This document shows, in pieces, positions 16,968 to 24,599 of a stretch of DNA of 64,000 bases. The stretch lies in contig JAXLTD010000001.1 of NCBI GenBank assembly GCA_046330225.1, forward strand, positions 659,697 through 723,696, in the 5' to 3' direction. The stretch comes from CANJIV01 sp046330225. Its GTDB lineage: Bacteria > Actinomycetota > Thermoleophilia > Solirubrobacterales > Solirubrobacteraceae. Positions within the stretch are counted from its first letter, which is position 1, and each line of letters opens with the position of its first letter. The notes under the pieces were generated by a model that was given only the letters and a program-made list of their open reading frames with translations, had not been told where the DNA came from and made no database searches. The translations under genes were made by a program, and so were the position numbers.

Positions 16968-17123
16968 CCGGCGCGCGTCCGCGACACCGTGACCTCAGGG
17001 GCTGACCTGATCGTCTGGGGGACGACGCGGTAGCGCTCGGTCAGGCGCACGAGGGTGTCGAGCTGCTCGTCGCCGGCCTCGGTGTCGAGGTCGAAGCGCC
17101 GCCGGATCGCCTCAGTCTGGCCA
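16968..17123 (-). pseudogene. Remnant of an OsmC-family peroxiredoxin (C-terminal end)
   Basis: The minus-strand frame ending with TGA at 16968-16970 reads RRRFDLDTEAGDEQLDTLVR and then LTERYRVVPQTI. This matches the C-terminal part of OsmC-like proteins, where the second catalytic Cys normally sits in LTERYCVV; here it is Arg. No in-frame start or N-terminal half is found upstream, so this is a broken gene. It sits immediately outside the tRNA-Gly island and may have been truncated with that rearrangement. Confidence 0.5.
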
Positions 17124-17257
17124 GCGCAGCGGGCGGGACCATGCCGTTCTCGTGCGCGCGGGCCACCGATTCGGTGGCTGGGACACGCAGGTTGGCGGGC
17201 GGACCTCCGGCGTGCCGGGACGCCGGTGGTCGTGCGGCAGCGGCCCGCCGGGGCGGC

Positions 17258-17572
17258 CTACGTGTCCGCGGCCAGCCGCGTCCGCACGGACGCGACCTTG
17301 TCGTCCAGCGTCTGGCCGGGCCGGTCGCGCCGCTCGTCGAGCTTGAGCACCGTGTAGACCCGCGGCGCGCCGAGCTCGAAGGGAACGTCGTGCAGCCAGC
17401 CCACGACGGCGAGGATGTCCTCGGTGCGGCCCTCGAGCGAGGTCCCCATCGCGTGCATCTCGTAGCGGACCTTGTCCTGGCGGGCGAGGTGACGCTGGAT
17501 CTCGGCGACGTAGGCGCTGGCGCTCGGGTCCGGCCGGCCGAGGGCGAGGATCGTGAGGTCGGCGGTGGCCAC
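17258..17572 (-). CDS. MTH1187/YkoF-type thiamine-binding protein
   Basis: A 104-aa cytoplasmic protein of the MTH1187 family, small ferredoxin-like proteins thought to bind thiamine or related ligands. Landmarks are VAEIQRHLARQDKVRYEMHA, MGTSLEGRTEDILAVVGWLH, and PRVYTVLKLDERRD. The start is ATG 17570-17572. Its physiological role is uncertain; a thiamine link is known for homologues only. Confidence 0.75.
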   Translation of the reverse strand: MATADLTILALGRPDPSASAYVAEIQRHLARQDKVRYEMHAMGTSLEGRTEDILAVVGWLHDVPFELGAPRVYTVLKLDERRDRPGQTLDDKVASVRTRLAADT

Positions 17573-17610
17573 GCGGCCAGCCTAGTGCCCCGCGGCTCCC
17601 GGGGCGAGGA

Positions 17611-18084
17611 CTAGAAGGGCGAGCCGGCGAGGAAGAAGAACCAGAATCCGAACGCGGCCGCCGCGGCGCTGACCGAGATGACCATGACCACATCGAGCAC
17701 GGTGCGCGGCCGGCCCGAGTCGCGCTCCCCGCGCATGCTGCGATGCCAGGGCATGCGGACGCGGACCTGGGAGCTGCGGCCGGTCATCCGCTCGTACACG
17801 AGATTCAGGCGCGCGAGGGCCTTGGCCGTGACGATCATCGAGCCGATGATCCCCACGAGGATGAGGATGTACGGGCCCAGCTTGGGGTCCGAGGTCTTCT
17901 GGAGCATCGACCCGATCCACAGCCAGAGCACGGGGATGCCCAGCCACAGGAAGATGCTTCCGGCGGCCATCACGGCGATGAGGAACCACGCCACGGCCCG
18001 CTTGGGGGCGGGCACGCGCGGATCGGCGGGGGGTCCGGCAGGCGCGACACGGTCAGGTGCCGGTGCGTTGGTCGGCACGGGCAT
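17611..18084 (-). CDS. Three-helix integral membrane protein, unknown
   Basis: A 157-aa protein with a Pro/Ala-rich N-terminal tail. Hydrophobic segments lie at about residues 30-60 (VAWFLIAVMAAGSIFLWLG onward, likely a bent or paired helix), 70-90 (LGPYILILVGIIGSMIV) and 130-155 (VLDVVMVISVSAAAAAFGFW). The loop before the last helix is rich in Arg. Related small membrane proteins are common next to housekeeping genes in this group, but I do not recognise the family. Confidence 0.65.
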   Translation of the reverse strand: MPVPTNAPAPDRVAPAGPPADPRVPAPKRAVAWFLIAVMAAGSIFLWLGIPVLWLWIGSMLQKTSDPKLGPYILILVGIIGSMIVTAKALARLNLVYERMTGRSSQVRVRMPWHRSMRGERDSGRPRTVLDVVMVISVSAAAAAFGFWFFFLAGSPF

Positions 18085-18105
18085 GCCGCAGGGAGGATAC
18101 GGGGC

Positions 18106-18297
18106 TTACCAGGCCTGCTCGGCGCCGCAGCCCGGGCACTGCACCGACGCGCTCACGTCCGCCTGGAACCCGGCGCCGCAGGCGCACGCGTAGAGCGCGC
18201 GATCGTGCGTGCGGGCCTCGATGACCTCCGCGTCGAGCCAGTCCGCAGGCTGACCGGCGCTGGAGGGGGCGATCTCGATGACGGTGGGCTGGATCAT
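18106..18297 (-). CDS. Small zinc-ribbon protein
   Basis: A 63-aa protein starting at ATG 18295-18297. Its C-terminal half has CACGAGF followed by VQCPGCGAEQAW, a CxC/CxxC pair suited to bind one zinc ion. The N-terminal half is a short beta-rich leader (PTVIEIAPSSAGQPADW). Function unknown. It is divergent from ccmE, with about 170 bp between. Confidence 0.6.
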   Translation of the reverse strand: MIQPTVIEIAPSSAGQPADWLDAEVIEARTHDRALYACACGAGFQADVSASVQCPGCGAEQAW

Positions 18298-18466
18298 GGG
18301 GCGTGCCGGACAGGGAACGTCCGCGGGGGCCGGAGGTTGCTCGCCAGCGCCCTTCTTCACGCAAGCCCAACATCCTGCTCGGAGGTTCGGCGGATCCGGC
18401 GCGTTGGCGCCGAGCCCCGCCGGCGGCGCGGCTGCGCGCCCGGAGGTCTGGGATACTCCCGGGGCG

Positions 18467-18874
18467 ATGGATCCTTCCCGCAAGCGCCGGATTCGCCTCG
18501 TCGTCGCGCTCTCGGTGGCCGTGCTGCTGTCCGGAGCCCTCGCGTACACGAGCTTCAGTGCCTCGAGCGAGGCCAAGCAGCCCAGCCAGCTCGCCGCCGG
18601 CGCGCAGGCCGGGCGGTCCTACGAGCTCACGGGCAAGGTGGTCAACGGCTCGATCAAGCGCACCGGCGGCGACACGATCGTCTTCCGGGTCCGCGACCGG
18701 TCGGGAACCGCCTCGGTTCCCGTGCGGTACACCGGGGCCGTGCCGGACCCCTTCCGCCAGGGCCGCGAGATCGTCGTGACGGTCCGCAAGCAGGGCGACG
18801 TCTTCGTGGGCGAGAAGGACACGCTCGTCACGAAGTGCCCCTCGAAGTTCAGCAAGAGCGAGCAGACCTCCTGA
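18467..18874 (+). CDS. ccmE: Cytochrome c maturation haem chaperone CcmE, Cys variant
   Basis: A 135-aa periplasmic-side haem chaperone with one N-terminal anchor (residues 11-28) and an OB-fold: YELTGKVVNGSIKR, VPVRYTGAVPDPF, EIVVTVRKQGDVFVGEK. The haem-attachment motif, HxxxY in classical CcmE, is TKCPSKF, with Cys124 in place of His and Phe128 in place of Tyr. Cys variants (CxxxY) are known from system I* organisms. The gene is followed after 10 bp by ccmF, and the two proteins act together in haem delivery. Confidence 0.88.
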   Translation: MDPSRKRRIRLVVALSVAVLLSGALAYTSFSASSEAKQPSQLAAGAQAGRSYELTGKVVNGSIKRTGGDTIVFRVRDRSGTASVPVRYTGAVPDPFRQGREIVVTVRKQGDVFVGEKDTLVTKCPSKFSKSEQTS

Positions 18875-18884
18875 GGCCCCGCCG

Positions 18885-21032
18885 GTGCTGACCGTCGGCC
18901 GCGCCTGCCTGTTCATCGCCGTCGCGATCGCGCTCTACGGGATCGGGGCGTCGGTCTACGGCGCGCGGGCGCGCCGGCCCGAGTGGGTCGCGTCCGGGCG
19001 GCGGGCCGTGTACGCGCTGGCGCTCGTTCTCACCGTCGCGATCGGGATCCTCGAGGCGGCGTTCCTGCGGTCGGATTTCACCTTCGACGTCGTCGCGGCG
19101 CACTCGTCGACCACCACGCCGGCCTTCTACAAGGCCACGGCGCTGTGGTCCTCGCAGGAGGGGTCGCTGCTGCTGTGGGTCTGGCTGCTGGCGCTCTGGT
19201 CGAGCCTGATGCTGGCGCTCACGCGCCGCAAGCTGCGTGAGATCGCCCCCTACGCGACCGCCGTCCTCTGCGGCTTCGCGGCGGTCTTCGGCCTGATGCT
19301 CGTCGTCCTGGCGAACCCGTTCACAGCGGCGAATCCGGTCCCGGCCGAGGGTGTCGGCCTCAACCCGCTCCTGCGCCACCCGAGCATGATGATCCACCCG
19401 CCCATGCTCTATTCGGGCTACACGCTGTGGGCGATCCCGTTCGCGTTCGCGATCGGCGCGCTCATCGCCCGCAAGCTCGACGCGGACTGGATCCGCCACA
19501 CGCGGCGCTTCGCGCTGGCGGCCTGGTTCTTCCTCGGCATCGGCATCCTCCTGGGCGCCCGCTGGTCCTACTCCGAGCTCGGCTGGGGCGGCTACTGGGG
19601 CTGGGATGCGGTCGAGAACGCCTCGCTGATGCCCTGGCTCGTGGGCACCGCGTTCCTGCACTCGATGATGATCCAGGAGCGGCGCGGGATGCTGAAGGTC
19701 TGGAACGTCTCGCTGATCCTGGCCACGGGGGTCCTGGCCGTGCTCGGCACGTTCCTCGTGCGCTCCGGCATCCTCGAGTCGATTCACGCGTTCGGCGCCT
19801 CGACGCTCGGCACGCCGTTCCTGGTCCTGATCGGCGTGATGATCGCCGGCTCGGTCTACCTCGTCGTGACCCGCCGGGCCGGTCTGCGCTCCGAGCACCG
19901 ATTGGACTCGCTCTTCTCCCGCGAGGCCGTCTTCCTGCTCCAGAACGTCGTGCTCGTCGCGCTGACGTTCGTCGTGTTCTGGGGGACGTTCTTCCCGCTG
20001 ATCTCCGAGGCGATCACCGGGACGAAGTCGTCGCTGGGCCCGCCGTGGTTCAGCCAGTACACCGTCCCGCTCGTCCTGATCGTCGTGCTGCTGTCCGGGG
20101 TGGGGCCGCTCATCGCCTGGCGGCGCGCGACGCTGGCGAACCTGCGGCGCAACTTCCGCTGGCCGGTGCTCACGGGGATCGTCACGCTGGTCGTGCTGCT
20201 CGTCTTCACCGACGCCGGCCGCAAGCCGCTCGCGCTGACGATGTTCGTCTTCGGCGCGTTCGTGCTCGCCTCGGTGGCCCAGGAGCTGTGGCGCGGGATG
20301 CGGGCGCGCCGGGCGACCTCGGGCGAGTCGCCCCCGGTGGCCCTGATCTCGGTGGTGCGACGCAACCGCCGCCGCTACGGCGGCTACATCGTGCATGCGG
20401 GGATCACGGTGCTGTTCATCGGCGTCGCCGCCTCGTCGGCGTTCCAGTCCGCGCGCGACGTGCGCCTCGTCCCGGGGCAGTCGGCCACCGTCGACGGCTA
20501 CCGCATCACCTACGTGAAGCCGACGACCGACCTCGGCGGCGAGAAGATCCTGCTGGGCTCGGTGCTCAACGTGCGCAAGGACGGCAAGCAGGTCGCCGTT
20601 CTGCGTCCGGCCCGCGGCTACTACCCCTCCCAGGATGCGGGCAACCTCGGCATCATCGGGCGCTTCTTCGACGGCGAGGCGACGAGCGAGGTCGGGATGA
20701 CCTCGAACCTGCGGCGCGACGTCTGGACCGCCGTGCAGCCGGACCTGGGCTCGCTGCAGTCGTTCATCGACAAGGCCGACAAGCAGTTCCCGAACGCCAG
20801 CCCGGACCTCCAAGGCCTGCTCGTGACGGCGATCGCCACGCGCTATCGCAACCACCCGCCGCCGGCGACCTTCCGGATCATCGTCTCGCCGATGGTCACG
20901 TGGATCTGGATCGGCGGGCTCATCGTGATCGGCGGGGCCCTCATCGCGATGTGGCCGGCGCCCGAAACGGCCCGGCGCCGCGTGACCGCGGGCTACGCGG
21001 CCCGGGTCGCGCGCGACCTCGGCCGGGCCTGA
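18885..21032 (+). CDS. ccmF: Cytochrome c haem lyase subunit CcmF
   Basis: A 715-aa multi-spanning membrane protein that forms the haem-apocytochrome ligation complex with CcmH. The tryptophan-rich haem-handling motif WGGYWGWDAVENASLMPWL lies at about residues 238-256, and the conserved HPPMLYSGY segment at about 172-180. The soluble loop before the last helix (about residues 535-680) is as usual for CcmF. The GTG start at 18885 lies 10 bp after ccmE. Length and motif order are normal. Confidence 0.93.
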   Translation: MLTVGRACLFIAVAIALYGIGASVYGARARRPEWVASGRRAVYALALVLTVAIGILEAAFLRSDFTFDVVAAHSSTTTPAFYKATALWSSQEGSLLLWVWLLALWSSLMLALTRRKLREIAPYATAVLCGFAAVFGLMLVVLANPFTAANPVPAEGVGLNPLLRHPSMMIHPPMLYSGYTLWAIPFAFAIGALIARKLDADWIRHTRRFALAAWFFLGIGILLGARWSYSELGWGGYWGWDAVENASLMPWLVGTAFLHSMMIQERRGMLKVWNVSLILATGVLAVLGTFLVRSGILESIHAFGASTLGTPFLVLIGVMIAGSVYLVVTRRAGLRSEHRLDSLFSREAVFLLQNVVLVALTFVVFWGTFFPLISEAITGTKSSLGPPWFSQYTVPLVLIVVLLSGVGPLIAWRRATLANLRRNFRWPVLTGIVTLVVLLVFTDAGRKPLALTMFVFGAFVLASVAQELWRGMRARRATSGESPPVALISVVRRNRRRYGGYIVHAGITVLFIGVAASSAFQSARDVRLVPGQSATVDGYRITYVKPTTDLGGEKILLGSVLNVRKDGKQVAVLRPARGYYPSQDAGNLGIIGRFFDGEATSEVGMTSNLRRDVWTAVQPDLGSLQSFIDKADKQFPNASPDLQGLLVTAIATRYRNHPPPATFRIIVSPMVTWIWIGGLIVIGGALIAMWPAPETARRRVTAGYAARVARDLGRA

Positions 21033-21046
21033 CGGCAGGCGGACCC

Positions 21047-21502
21047 GTGGCGATCGTCGACTTCCTCGCCGTGCTCGCCGTGCTCGCCGCGGTCGTCTGG
21101 CTGGTCTCCAGTCCGCTGCGGTCGCCCGCGCAGGCCGCCGCTCGCGAGGAGGCCCAGCTCGCCGACCTCGAGGCCGCCAAGGAGTCGAAATACCGCGAGA
21201 TCCGCGAGGCCGAGCTGGATTACCGCACGGGCAAGCTCTCCGAGGCGGACTGGAAGGGACTGGACCGCCAGCTCCGGGCCGAGGCCGTCGACATCCTGCG
21301 CCGGCTCGACGCGGCGGGCGCGCCGGCCCCGGAGGCGCCCGGGGAGCCGGAGGCCGAGCCGCCGCCCGACGGGCCGGCCGCGGACGGGCCCGAGCCGGAG
21401 GCCGGCGCAGGCGAGGCGCCTGCCGAGCCGCCGCCCGCTAGCATTCCCGGCCCATGGAGCTCATCCTCTCCATCGTCCAAGTCTTCATCGCCGTCGTCCT
21501 GA
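21047..21502 (+). CDS. CcmI-like membrane-anchored protein
   Basis: A 151-aa protein directly after ccmF (GTG 21047). One N-terminal membrane helix (VDFLAVLAVLAAVVWLVSSPL) is followed by LADLEAAKESKYREIREAEL and DYRTGKLSEADWKGLDRQLR. That pattern is typical of the short CcmI/CycH N-terminal domain, which helps present apocytochrome. The C-terminal third is Pro/Ala/Glu-rich. The frame overlaps secG by 49 bp, and its last 17 residues (Ser/Lys-rich) are read from secG sequence. Confidence 0.7.
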   Translation: MAIVDFLAVLAVLAAVVWLVSSPLRSPAQAAAREEAQLADLEAAKESKYREIREAELDYRTGKLSEADWKGLDRQLRAEAVDILRRLDAAGAPAPEAPGEPEAEPPPDGPAADGPEPEAGAGEAPAEPPPASIPGPWSSSSPSSKSSSPSS

Positions 21503-21681
21503 TCTTCCTCGTGCTCATGCACTCGGGGAAGGACGCGGGCCTCTCGGGCTTCGCCGGCGTCGGCTCAGGCCAGGGCCCGCTCGGCGGCGGCTCGCTCGTG
21601 GAGCGCAACCTGAACCGCTGGACCGTGGGCTTCGCGATCGCGTTCGGCGTGAACACGATCATCCTGCTGCGGATCTCCTAG
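21454..21681 (+). CDS. secG: Preprotein translocase subunit SecG
   Basis: A 75-aa SecYEG accessory subunit. It has two membrane helices (ILSIVQVFIAVVLIFLVLM and WTVGFAIAFGVNTIILLRIS) separated by the conserved loop HSGKDAGLSGFAGVG and a Gly-rich stretch. The ATG at 21454 lies inside the 3' end of the CcmI-like gene, so expression is probably coupled to the cytochrome c maturation operon. Confidence 0.9.
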   Translation: MELILSIVQVFIAVVLIFLVLMHSGKDAGLSGFAGVGSGQGPLGGGSLVERNLNRWTVGFAIAFGVNTIILLRIS

Positions 21682-21706
21682 CGGGCCCGGCCCGGCCGGT
21701 CCCGGC

Positions 21707-23080
21707 TCAGTCCGTCGAGCCGGTCACGCGGAAGCCGCCGGCCCGGAGCGCCGGGCAGACGACGCCGTGGGCGAGGCGGCGCCCGTAGAAGTCCCCCTCG
21801 CTCACCAGCCGGCGGCCTCCGGTGAGCGCCTCCGTCGCCGCCAGGATCCTGAGGGCCGAGTCGGTGAACCGCACGTCGCGCAGGGGACGCGTGATGCGAC
21901 CGTCCTCGATGAGGAAGGTGCCGTCGCGGGTCGTCCCGGTGAGCAGCGCCTCCTGCGGCAGCACGGGGTTGACGTACCAGAGCCGCGTCACGTAGATCCC
22001 CCGCTCGATCGGCGCGGCCAGTGCGTTGATGCCGGCAGCGTCGCCCCCGGCCAGCACGAGGTTCGTCGGCACGGGGCCCTCCTCGCCGCCGCCGGCCGCG
22101 GTGGCGTGGCCGGTCGACTCCGCGCCGTTCCCGGCGAGGGCCGCCGAACGCGTGTCGTGCACGACGCGGCGCGCCACCCCGCCCTCGATGAGCGGCAGCG
22201 CCAGCTTCGGCACCCCCTCGGCGTCGAACGCCCGGGGAAGGGTTCCGGGGCCGCCCGGAACGTCGGCGAGCGTGATGGCGGGGGCGGCGACCGCCGTGCC
22301 GAGGCGGCCGCACAGCGCGCCCTGCCCCTCCGCGTGCGCGAGGCCGTTGAAGGCGAGCCAGCCCAGGAACTCGAGCAGCGTCCCGACTGCGGCGTGGTCG
22401 AGGACCACGGGATAGGCGCCGGGCGGCAGGTCGGCAGGCGCGGCCCCGTCGACCTTCGCCACGGCGTCGCCGGCCACCGCCTTCGGATCGATGTCCGCGG
22501 CGGCCACAGCCGTGCGCGCCGCGAAGCCGCTGCGCCCGGCCGTGTCGCGCGCGATGACCTTGAGGAAGGCGTCGGTGACGGCGTCGGCCTCCCGCAGCCC
22601 GGCAGTGGACGCCACGGCGGTGGTCACGGCGCCCGCGCTCCACGCGCCGAACGCCTCGAGGCCGCGCGCCTGCGCCGCCGCGAACGCCGCGGCGAGCGCG
22701 GCGCCCGCCGTGCCCGGGTCGAGCGCGGCCGTGGCGGCGTCGAAGCCGGCGTGGGCCGGGGCGGGCGGCGCCGGGGCGGGCAGCCCGGGGTAGGCCCCCG
22801 GCCCGTCCGCCGCCAGGGCCTCGGCGGCGCGGCGGGCCGTGCGGGCGGCGGTGCGCAGCGCCTCGGGGTCGAGTCGGGTGGTGGCGGCGCTGGCGGTCTG
22901 CCCGTCGCAGACGCTGAGGATCTCCACATCGGTCCCCTCGACTGCCGTCGCCTGCGTCGGAGCGGAGCGAGCGAAACGGGTGAGGAGCGACCGCTCCGCA
23001 GTCACGGTCGCCTGCGCTTCGGGGCCGGCGTGCTCCAGCGCGCGCTCGGCGAGCGCGAGCAGCTCGTCGGGCGCGGTCAC
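21707..23080 (-). CDS. TldE/PmbA-type partner of the TldD/TldE protease
   Basis: A 457-aa homologue of PmbA/TldE, the non-catalytic partner in the TldD/E metalloprotease that processes peptides and unfolded proteins. It lacks the HExxxH zinc motif present in the neighbouring TldD. Family segments include YPVVLDHAAVGTLLEFLGW, THATAAGG-like loops (sequence STGHATAAGGG), and IEDGRITRPLRDVRFTDSAL near the C-terminus. The GTG start at 23080 overlaps the tldD stop by 4 bases, as expected for an obligate heterodimer. Confidence 0.88.
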   Translation of the reverse strand: MTAPDELLALAERALEHAGPEAQATVTAERSLLTRFARSAPTQATAVEGTDVEILSVCDGQTASAATTRLDPEALRTAARTARRAAEALAADGPGAYPGLPAPAPPAPAHAGFDAATAALDPGTAGAALAAAFAAAQARGLEAFGAWSAGAVTTAVASTAGLREADAVTDAFLKVIARDTAGRSGFAARTAVAAADIDPKAVAGDAVAKVDGAAPADLPPGAYPVVLDHAAVGTLLEFLGWLAFNGLAHAEGQGALCGRLGTAVAAPAITLADVPGGPGTLPRAFDAEGVPKLALPLIEGGVARRVVHDTRSAALAGNGAESTGHATAAGGGEEGPVPTNLVLAGGDAAGINALAAPIERGIYVTRLWYVNPVLPQEALLTGTTRDGTFLIEDGRITRPLRDVRFTDSALRILAATEALTGGRRLVSEGDFYGRRLAHGVVCPALRAGGFRVTGSTD

Positions 23081-24513
23081 GCGGGCCCGGCCTCCACGTC
23101 GCGGAAGCGGGCCGGAGCCGCGCCGTGGGAGACGTGGGCGACCTGCCCGGGCTCGCCCTTGCCGCAGTTCATCACGCCGTGCAGCCGCCACGCTGGCGCC
23201 GAGCAGACCGCGTCGAGGCCTGCCCAGAACTGCGGCGTGGTCCCCGCGTAGGCAGCGTTGCGGTAGAGGCGGCCGAGCGTGCCGCCGGTGATCTCGCGCG
23301 CGACCTCGGTGCCGAACTGGAAGTTGAGCCGGCGGTCGTCGATCGACCAGGAACGGTTCGTCTCCAGGTAGAGGCCCTCGCCCGTGTCGGCGATCAGGTC
23401 GGCGAGCGTGCCGGCCTCGCCGGGCTCGAGCGAGACATTCGTCATCCGCACGATGGGCTGGCGGTCGTGCCCTTCGGCCCGGGCGCAGCCGCCCGAGGCG
23501 GGAAGCCCGATCGCGGTCGCCGACTCGCGCGACGAGAGCACGCCGCGCAGGATGCCCTCGGTCACGAGCGCCGTCCGCTGTGCGGGCACGCCCTCGTCGT
23601 CCCAGCCGAAGCTCCCCAGGCCGCCGGGGAGCGTGGCGTCCGCCGTGACGTGCATCGCCGGCGAGCCGTAGCGCAGCGAGCCCAGCCCGGACACCGGCAC
23701 CCAGCTCGTGCCCGCGTAGGACGCCTCGCCGAGCAGGATGCGGTCGAGCTCGAGCGCGTGGCCGACCGATTCGTGGACCTGCAGGGCGACCTGGTCGCCG
23801 TCGAGCACGACGGTGTGCCGGCCCGCCGGGCAGACGGGCGCGGTGAGCAGCGCCAGCGCCTCGTCGGCAACGCGCGGCGCCTCCTCGGCCAGGCGCAACG
23901 AGCGCACGAGCTCGAAGCCGGCGGCGCCGGCGCCGCCCTCGTGGGCCGCCGGATAGGACCGGACCTGCACTTCGTCGCCCTCCACGGCCACAGCCTGGAG
24001 GCCGGCGGCGCACTCGGTCCGGGCCTGGGTGAGCTTCGCCCCCTCGGTCGATGCGAACGCCGTCTCGGTCTGCTCGGAGATGAGCCCGGCGTCGGCCCGC
24101 ACGATCCGGGCGTCGGTGCGCAGCGCCTCGGAGGCCGCGACGAGGAGCGCGAGCTTGTCGTCCAGGCTGAGGGCGAAGGGGTCCTCGGCCACGGGCCCGG
24201 ACCAGCGGCCGGAGGCCGGATGCACCGGGGTGAGCGGCGTGGCCCGCGTGCGCGGGAGGTCGCGGGCCACGGCCAGCGCGCGGGCCAGCGCCCGCTCGGC
24301 GGCGGGGGGCGCCAGGTCGTCGGTCGCCGCGAATCCCCAGGCGCCGCCGACCCGCACGCGGATTCCGATGCCGGCGCGCTCCCGGGCCTCCACCCGCTCG
24401 ACGGCGCCGTTGCGGACGCGAAGGCGCTCGGTGCGCCGGGCCACCCGGCGGGCCTCCGCGTACTCGCAGGCGCCGGCGGCGGTGTCCATCAAGGCGGCGA
24501 GATCCGCGGGCAT
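23077..24513 (-). CDS. tldD: TldD zinc metalloprotease subunit
   Basis: A 478-aa catalytic subunit of the TldD/E protease. The zinc motif HESVGHALE (HExxxH) is at about residues 248-256, and GEGLYLETNRSWSIDDRR and a Cys-containing zinc-ligand region HGVMNCGKGEPGQ follow, as in family members. There is no signal peptide. It is the upstream gene of a two-gene operon with tldE. Substrate is unknown: family roles include antibiotic-peptide maturation and toxin-antitoxin turnover. Confidence 0.9.
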   Translation of the reverse strand: MPADLAALMDTAAGACEYAEARRVARRTERLRVRNGAVERVEARERAGIGIRVRVGGAWGFAATDDLAPPAAERALARALAVARDLPRTRATPLTPVHPASGRWSGPVAEDPFALSLDDKLALLVAASEALRTDARIVRADAGLISEQTETAFASTEGAKLTQARTECAAGLQAVAVEGDEVQVRSYPAAHEGGAGAAGFELVRSLRLAEEAPRVADEALALLTAPVCPAGRHTVVLDGDQVALQVHESVGHALELDRILLGEASYAGTSWVPVSGLGSLRYGSPAMHVTADATLPGGLGSFGWDDEGVPAQRTALVTEGILRGVLSSRESATAIGLPASGGCARAEGHDRQPIVRMTNVSLEPGEAGTLADLIADTGEGLYLETNRSWSIDDRRLNFQFGTEVAREITGGTLGRLYRNAAYAGTTPQFWAGLDAVCSAPAWRLHGVMNCGKGEPGQVAHVSHGAAPARFRDVEAGPA

Positions 24514-24599
24514 CGGCCGGAGGCTACCTTCGGCCAGCGCGCCGGGACCGGCGCCGGGGTAAAGACGGCGGCGTTCCGTCCGACGACCCGGTCGAGGCC

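Noticed and set aside
18849..20855. 668-codon minus-strand frame opposite ccmF
   Set aside because: Charged, low-complexity translation opposite the clear WWD-motif gene ccmF.
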